From contig NW_005178734.1 in NCBI RefSeq assembly GCF_000350225.1, positions 535,266 through 599,265 of the forward strand: a stretch of DNA of 64,000 nt. Reading direction: 5' to 3'. The stretch is from Chondrus crispus. Taxonomy: Eukaryota > Rhodophyta > Florideophyceae > Gigartinales > Gigartinaceae. This document shows positions 58,101 to 64,000 of the stretch, piece after piece. The stretch's first letter is position 1; every line of letters starts with the position of its first letter. The notes under the pieces were generated by a model. That model ran no database searches. It was not told the origin of the DNA and saw nothing but the letters and a program-made list of their open reading frames with translations. The translations under genes were made by a program, and so were the position numbers.

Positions 58101-59996
58101 CTACGGGACCTCCAGTGGGCGGGAGGTCGGACCCCAGGTGAGCGTATGGATCGCGGGGTACGGGACGACGGCTCGGAGCGTCACCTCCTGCGGCATTGGA
58201 TGCAGCCCACTTGGCGCTGCACGAATCACCCGGAGCTCGTCGCGCTCCGCACGGTAGCGGTCACGGTCAGCACTGAGACGCGCGACGGATTGGGAGTAAC
58301 GGAGCGAGGCGGCACGAAGCGCCTCCACCTCCCTCTGAGAACGATGGAACTGCGAAGCTAGTGAGGCCCGTTCGGCGCCGAGGCGTTGAGCCTCGTAGCT
58401 CCGGGCTAAGTACCAGCCCGCCATCGTGCTCAGCAGCGCTCCTGCAGACCAGATACGATCCCGGGAGTGCCCCAAAGCGCGCAGTAATTTGGGAATCGAC
58501 TCGAGCTCACCCGGCGATAGGACACGATCCGCAAACTCACCCGGCGCAGTTCCGCCCTCCAAGGAACGGAGCGGCGGGACAGGCAGTATTTCGGAGGGTC
58601 CTCGGCTGCCCCGAAGAGGCGTTTCGGTGTAGATGGGACTCGCGATGCGAAATGGATTCGATCCCACTGCCAACACGTCCGGTGACTCAGCGTCCAGATC
58701 CCGGTAACGCTTGCAACGCGCTGCACTGGCAGCGGTGCCCACACCGCTGCGGGACACCGACGATCCGGTTGGTGGTGGTCTTACGACGGGTCGCGACGCG
58801 AACGCGTCCGCGCGGACGTCGTACAGTAAAAAGACACTCCGTTCGCCGGTAGAGAGGTCAGTCAACGGGAGGTGGGTATGTTCCCCCACCCCTCTGGCAC
58901 GGCGGAGGAGATCCAAGACGGCGGTATACGTCCCCACGACGTGTGTAGACGCCCGGTCGGACGGATTCAAGGACACCTTGGGGAGCCCCGGCGTCACTCT
59001 CCCCGAGAAATCCAACTTCGGGGTGGGCTGGAGGAACACCGTGCCGTTCACACCCATCTCGGTGCTGACGGCGTTGCACACCGACCACGCCCACTCCCGT
59101 TCGCAGTCAGACAAGAGACACTCATACGCCGGGTGGTCCTCCTCTAGGAAAGCGGACCCGAAGTATTTAAGAACGAACGGGAGGAGCCAGTGGACTCCCA
59201 GCGAAGGGAAGGAGTCCCAAACCACGGCGGGGAGTGCGGGGAAATCGGCGGGGGACAGTCCATGCTCGAAGCATGCCGATCGGAATACGGGCCCATCTTT
59301 TTCGTCGGCTCGGCGATATGCCGACCAGTCGCGATGGGCGACCGCGATAGAGTGTATCCTCATCAAGGCACTGGCGGACTTCTGAAGCGCGACTAACAGC
59401 TTCGAGAACGCATAAGGTCGGGGTCACACGTACAGGCTGTACGTCGCGGGGCTGAGCCCCGCGACCTCGGCAAGGACGAACGGCTGCGAATCCCTTCCGC
59501 TGGGAAGGCAGAGGGCCGAGGCCATCTAATCGACGTACTCAGCCTCGGCCACGCTATACACGAACGTACGGTCGCAGGGTATTTCGCCGGGGATTTGGTA
59601 TCTAGCACCATCGCCCTCCGCCATGAGGCGGACGAGCTCCGCCGCGGCCTGATCGATAAGGCCGGCGCCCCTGATCTTGAGGATGCGGGCAAGATCAGGG
59701 CGCACTTCGGGTTGAGAAATTATCTCGGCTATCGTCATGCCCGAACAGGCATGGCGGCCCCAGGGGAACCGCAGACGGCTCAACAGTAGGGGCGCGGACC
59801 GTTCGTAGACTGCGCCCAGCCACCTCGTCGTGCTATCAAGGACATGCTGCGCAGGGCGAACGGCGGCGCTACAGTACAGCTCGGACGCATGTGCTCGGTT
59901 GAGAGAGTTGAGACGAGCGCGATGCGGAGCCAAAGAGCAAAGCCGACCGTGACAGAGAAGTGGGAGGACTCCCCCACGGGAAACAGAAATCGACAA
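58101..59996 (-). pseudogene. Antisense gene region of Gypsy-B, homologous to that of Gypsy-A
   Basis: Minus-strand coding region beginning about 90 bp from the 3' LTR. Segments match the Gypsy-A antisense product: EGDGARYQIPGEIPCDRTFVYSVAEAEYVD against EGDGAPYQIPDAVPGDRTFAYSVEEAEYVD (trimmed), then DWSAYR, FPSLGVH, HPAY, EWAWSVCNA, and a C-terminal charged coiled coil (RDRYRAERDELR). Short local indels aside, the two proteins keep the same order and length of domains. Function unknown. It is broken in a few places. Confidence 0.65.
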
Positions 59997-60051
59997 GCGA
60001 AAGACGAGCGGAGCTCGTCAGCTCTGGACATGTACACCCCTACTCGCGCAT

Positions 60052-60085
60052 GTGAACGCTGACGTTCACGCTTGAGGGGGGGCCG
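60052..60085 (+). repeat. Second polypurine-tract block of Gypsy-B, before the 3' LTR
   Basis: GTGAACGCTGACGTTCACGC then TTGAGGGGGGGCCG, ending exactly at the LTR start. Confidence 0.75.
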
Positions 60086-60726
60086 TGTAGCATAACCGCG
60101 GACTACTGTACTATATATTAGATTTAGAATTAGATCTAACGCTGTAAGGTACGGACCTTACAGCGTGCGCGCGCATACTTTACAGCGCGCGCGCACCAAC
60201 ACGTGTACCCCACGTGTAGCACACGTGTGCTGTCAGCCCGGACGGCTGACAGCGTTACAGTGCGGGCCGGGCCGCACTGTCTACAGTAAGCCGACTACAG
60301 TACAGTCGGTACTGTACTGTAGACGGTTAATTAACTTGTACAATAAATATAGGGAGCGACCGCCGGCTGGGGAGGAACCAAGCTAGGCAACCCTCCACCG
60401 ACGGTCGACCACCCAGCTTACTCTACTCACACCGCTGTTCCGCGAGTAGTTACCACCGAGCGGGTAGTGGACGCACGCGACACCACCGCGAGCTGCGATC
60501 CGCCTGCGCCCGTCAGTACCGGATCATCAACCGGTACTGCTCCGGGGCGCCGAGGGGTCGATCCGCTCGCCTACGCGCGGGTCCCCGCCGACCACGCTCT
60601 ACCACCCGCAACCGGGCCCGCTTCCTGTGGCGTTGGTTGGTTCAAGACCCTCTGTACGCCGATCCAGGGTCTTCCACCGAACATCACAAACACCCCTTCG
60701 CCGTGTGTGGAGTGTTTATGCGACAG
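60086..60726 (+). repeat. Gypsy-B 3' LTR (641 bp)
   Basis: Begins TGTAGCATAAC and ends GTTTATGCGACA, and follows a purine tract. It shares layout and many words with the Gypsy-A LTRs (GGCTGACAGC/TATTACAGTG region, ATAAATATAGGGAGCG, the final GTGTTTATGC) but is clearly diverged. The matching 5' LTR must lie upstream of position 1, so the two cannot be compared here. Confidence 0.85.
60343..60354 (+). promoter_or_regulatory. TATA-like box of the Gypsy-B LTR
   Basis: ATAAATATAGGG, at the position and in the context of the Gypsy-A LTR TATA-like box. Confidence 0.55.
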
Positions 60727-62341
60727 ATGGTAGCCCTTGTGCTTGATATCTCATACAATCTTTGTGTCCCGAAGACTTTTACAAAAGAGGAGAGATCCTC
60801 TTGCACTGTGCTCTTTACAGAACCAATTTGAAAGTTTATGTTGCTCGAATCAAGAACCTCATCTGAACTGTGTTTCGAGGTTTCACCAGCCAAGTCAATA
60901 ATTTCGTTTTCTCCATCAACATAACCAACTTGGTACTTGTTGTCATTTTTGCTGATGGCTGCAACTTTTTCGGTATAGAACTCATGGTCAGTAGGCCAGT
61001 AAACATCAATCATGTTACCAACGACAGGGGTCGATGTTCGGCTTTTCTGATTGTCATCATCGTCTTCTGCTTCAACATTTCTAGCAGTTGAGAAGGAATC
61101 TGTATTAGTTCCATCTGCAGACTCTGAGGCACACAATTCATCAATACGTTCATCAAGCGATGGTCGATCATGTTGATAGCCTCTATGACGACAGTTTCGA
61201 ACGTGTTTTCGAAATTTCAGGACGAACATCTTCAATTGCCGCACTGATGTGTCTGCCATTCTTACCTGGAACTGTAACGGTTCCCGAATTCTTGTCAAAA
61301 GCAAGTATTGTCTTCGGTGATGACCATCATACACGTTCACGTTTTTCATGCTTGACGAATATTTGTACCAAATCACCAACGTTAAGGGGATGGCCAACTA
61401 TCGACTTCGATCTTAGAATTCTTGTTAGCTTTCTCTTTGCAGCTAAATCTTCATTTGCCTTAAGTATTACATGTGGAACAGGAACCGGGAAAGAACCTGA
61501 CAGACCAGGTCTAGTGTATCCTTTTGCTAGCTCATGAGCTGAGCACATATCATTCCCATAAAGATCATTAGAAATTCTCAAAGCCTGCTGCACCAAGAGA
61601 CGTTCATTTGGCGGCGCTGTGTCAGTCGCATCAGCTTTCAAGCGCAAAAAGATATCTCGAATAACTCTGTTTGGATTCAATCACGTTCTTGTTGTGCTGA
61701 AGCGGCGGCATTGGTCGATCCTCAACACCAACATTTTTTAAGTATGAAAGAAACTGCTCATTTTGAACGCTGCATCAAACAGAACGGGTTTTGGGACCCA
61801 AAACTGAGAATTCCAAGGTAGCTCAAACACAGAAATCGCTTCGGTCATTGCTGCGGTGTCGACAACATCACCAATCGAGTATCGTGAAACTGAATCCATT
61901 ATATGAAAAACTGTATTTCCATCCAGATGTAAATGATCAATACAAACAACTTCATTAAATCCTCGGTTGAGCGTGCTTAAGGAAACTTTCCTGGGAGCTT
62001 GGGGTTCATGGGTAGTTGCACAGCTTGAACACTTCTCTAGGACAGTGGCCAAATATTTTTGAGCATCAACATTCCAAAGCTGATTGCTTTCTAGTAATGT
62101 CTTAATGTCTGTTGAGTGCAGAGCCTCCAGATCTTTCAGTGACGTACAAAAAGGGCCGGGGCACGGACGTTCGAGAGCTCCAATGATTCGCCCCATGCTG
62201 TGCCACTTCTCTACATACGACAGAGTCAATGACATCATGAATGATAGGTGATAGAGTGTCTGACCAAGATTTTGTAGAGCACTCTTAGCGCAGACCCGGG
62301 AGCAGTCCCGGAGAGTTGTTAGCATTTATTCCCTTGTCAGT
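60727..62341 (-). pseudogene. Old retroelement integrase region with a Tudor-like tail
   Basis: On the minus strand, about 62000-62200 has an LHSTDIKTL ... KCSSC pattern like an integrase zinc-binding domain. About 61880-61960 reads FNEVVCIDHLHLDGNTVFHI and DSVSRYSIGDVVDTA, like the first strands of an integrase core. About 61330-61680 continues with RVIRDIFLRLKAD. Near 60860-61020 lies GNMIDVYWPTDHEFYTEKVA ... YQVGYVDGENEIIDLA, a Tudor-like reader pattern. This looks like the 3' half of a retroelement pol whose chromatin-reader tail is Tudor-like rather than a chromodomain; the family is uncertain. It is the substrate into which Gypsy-B inserted. It is broken in several places. Confidence 0.5.
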
Positions 62342-62535
62342 GAGGACATGAAACAGCTCCTAGCCGAGTACTTAAGTACAAGGGGCTCGGAGCACCCAAA
62401 CGTTTACAAAAAGGTACACAAGTAAAGACAACAGGTTTATTTCAAGAGTTTATGGGTATCTCAGCTACGCTCTACACTTCTGATTGTTTTTAGTGTGTCA
62501 CAAACGATTCGGACATACGCAACTTCCTATTACCA
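62342..62535. other. Possible Copia leader or LTR edge
   Basis: AT-rich with no open frame. It precedes a Copia gag and may include LTR or leader sequence, but I see no second copy in the window and cannot place its ends. Confidence 0.25.
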
Positions 62536-63280
62536 CGATGACAGATTTTACGGACAACGTGGATACGACTCGCCATCGAATTGAACGGTTGAACCCCAAC
62601 AAGTAGTACATATGGTCCAAGAAAAGGGAACTGGTTCTTCGGGGAGAAGGACTTTGGGGTATCGTGTCGGGGGAAGAGCTCCCACTGCCTAAAGAAAGGC
62701 TCGAAGATCTCAAAAAGTTTCAAAGACGTAAAGACACGGCTCTGAGTGACGTACTTCTATTAATAGAGGATGCGTCCAGTGCCGCCGTGATACACCTCCG
62801 TGACCCAAAAACCGTTTGGTACGAGCTGGAGAGAATACATCAAGCCGTATCCGAAGCAGCAGTTGACTCTCTTCTTGTTCAATATCAGGCCATGAAGATG
62901 AAGTTGAGAGAAAATGTTTCACAGTATGTGAATAGATTAATGCAACTCGAAAATAAGCTTGCCGCTATTGGAAAGACTATGGCCAAAGACGAAAAAAAGC
63001 GTGCGTTGCTGCGTGGTTTCACATCCGATTTCAAGGTGATAGCTCAAGTCATCCGTGCGATGAGCAAAGAAACTACCGAGGACGTCGGGATGTTGATCAC
63101 CCATGTAATGTCGCTGTATGATAACGATGGAACTGGTGATAAAGCTGAAACTTCCACGGCTTTCTCAGCAACGCAACAGAAAGAAAAAAATGTTTCCACT
63201 GCGGACGCCAGGGACATGTGAAGCTTGATTGCTTTCATAACCTCGAGAGAAGCAGGTATCGAAACGCAACAAGCAGCCGT
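62536..63280 (+). pseudogene. gag: Ty1/Copia gag region
   Basis: LQ-rich helical Gag typical of Copia (DPKTVWYELERIHQ, LLVQYQAMKMKLRENVSQYV, LLRGFTSDFKVI), followed by a zinc-knuckle-like CFHCGRQGHVKLDC near 63190-63235. It meets an integrase on the opposite strand just to the right, so it is not part of an intact Copia element. It is broken. Confidence 0.75.
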
Positions 63281-63299
63281 TGGGTTGGCGGCCCCCAAT

Positions 63300-63979
63300 C
63301 CGGATCTAGAAATAGCAACAAAAGAGCCAATACGACTGGATCTGGCTTCATAACAATTTTCGCAAAATGCCTCACATTCCCCATAGGCATAGGCCTTGCT
63401 TCCAAACTTGCGAATGTTTGATAGGTCAGGCTTGTCTCCGTTGATGCATTCGTACGGTGTCATGTCCTTGAAATTACCATCTGAGGTAAACATACGGTTG
63501 CGAAGGTGGTTCGAGAAGTTTACAGCTTCAGCCCACAGTCGGTTTTTGTTGGGCAGGGCATCAGCAGCCGCTATCATCGTAGGAGACGTATCTAGCAGAG
63601 TTCTGTTTAGTCGCTCGGCTTTGCCGTTTGACTCTGGTGAATATGGTGCACTGAACTCTTCTAAAATGCCACGATCGCAGAACCATTTCTTCAGGTCTTT
63701 GGAAAGGAACCCCGTTCCGTTGTCAGACCGTATCTGCTTTACGAATGACGTTCCGCATTTACCATTCTGCATCCTCTCCAGTTCAAGTATCATAGACTTT
63801 ACAACATCTCCTGCTTCGTCGTTTAGTATCAAGAAGCGCACCATTGAGAACGCAGAAGCGTCGTCGTACAGTGTTATTAAGTATTGGCAACCGGCAAGCG
63901 AGGCGTTTCTAAAGGGTCCTACTAGATCCGTGTGTACCAGATCAAGAGGCCCTCTAGTCTTTCTAGACCCTGAACGCAA
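63300..63979 (-). pseudogene. Ty1/Copia integrase fragment, reversed relative to the neighbouring gag
   Basis: The minus strand reads LDLVHTDLVGPF, CQYLITLYDDASAFSMV, IRSDNGTGFLSKDLKKWF, YSPESNGKAERLNRTLLD and FGSKAYAYGE, the Copia integrase core with its D, D and E residues and the conserved segment after it. It runs off the right edge of the window. The orientation opposite to the gag at 62.5-63.3 kb means an inversion, or two separate copies abutting. Confidence 0.8.
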
Positions 63980-64000
63980 GGGTCGAGGGGATCTTGTGGA

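Noticed and set aside
1-64000. tRNA, rRNA or intact host protein-coding genes
   Set aside because: I looked for cloverleaf-like and rRNA-like stretches and for recognisable housekeeping proteins on both strands and saw only mobile-element sequence and the captured fragments in the hAT element.

Overview
The window looks eukaryotic and consists almost entirely of mobile elements nested inside one another; I find no intact host gene. All three LTR elements are Ty3/Gypsy chromoviruses (chromodomain at the end of pol). They sit with a CMC/KDZ-type DNA transposon, a hAT transposon and Copia pieces. Such stacked nests fit a repeat-rich alga (possibly a red alga) or a similar protist or fungus; the organism call is low confidence.

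Layout. The container is a chromovirus here called Gypsy-B. Its 5' LTR lies upstream of the window; its pieces are 1-39, 29185-29691, 48923-52988 and 57586-60726 (3' LTR 60086-60726). Three elements landed in it. (1) Gypsy-O, 40-29179, minus orientation, 1067-bp LTRs, target duplication CGAAC; it was itself split by Gypsy-A, 10786-25342, plus orientation, LTRs of about 0.67 kb, duplication GACTC. (2) A 19.2-kb DNA transposon, 29692-48922, with a perfect 16-bp terminal inverted repeat and a TA duplication. (3) A hAT element, 52989-57585, flanked by the 8-bp repeat TCTATACC. Each junction reads back to uninterrupted Gypsy sequence. Right of Gypsy-B lie an old integrase region with a Tudor-like tail (about 60.73-62.34 kb) and Copia gag and integrase pieces in head-to-head orientation (62.5-64.0 kb).

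The most interesting object is the 19.2-kb transposon. Beside a DDE transposase of the CACTA/Plavaka/KDZ type it carries a DPPY-type DNA methyltransferase joined to a SET-like domain, and a long gene joining a ParB/sulfiredoxin-like domain to a 2-oxoglutarate/Fe(II) dioxygenase-like domain. Two further genes are unrecognised. The methyltransferase and ParB-dioxygenase genes diverge from a mirrored 0.5-kb promoter repeat that encloses five 27-bp palindromes spaced 64-65 bp apart. Together this reads as a transposon with its own chromatin- and DNA-modification cassette plus a candidate binding-site array. This copy is decayed, mostly by in-frame stop codons.

A second theme is that all three chromoviruses carry a long antisense open reading frame between pol and the 3' LTR, starting 48-127 bp from that LTR and running away from it. 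In Gypsy-A and Gypsy-B this module is bounded by duplicated polypurine tracts.
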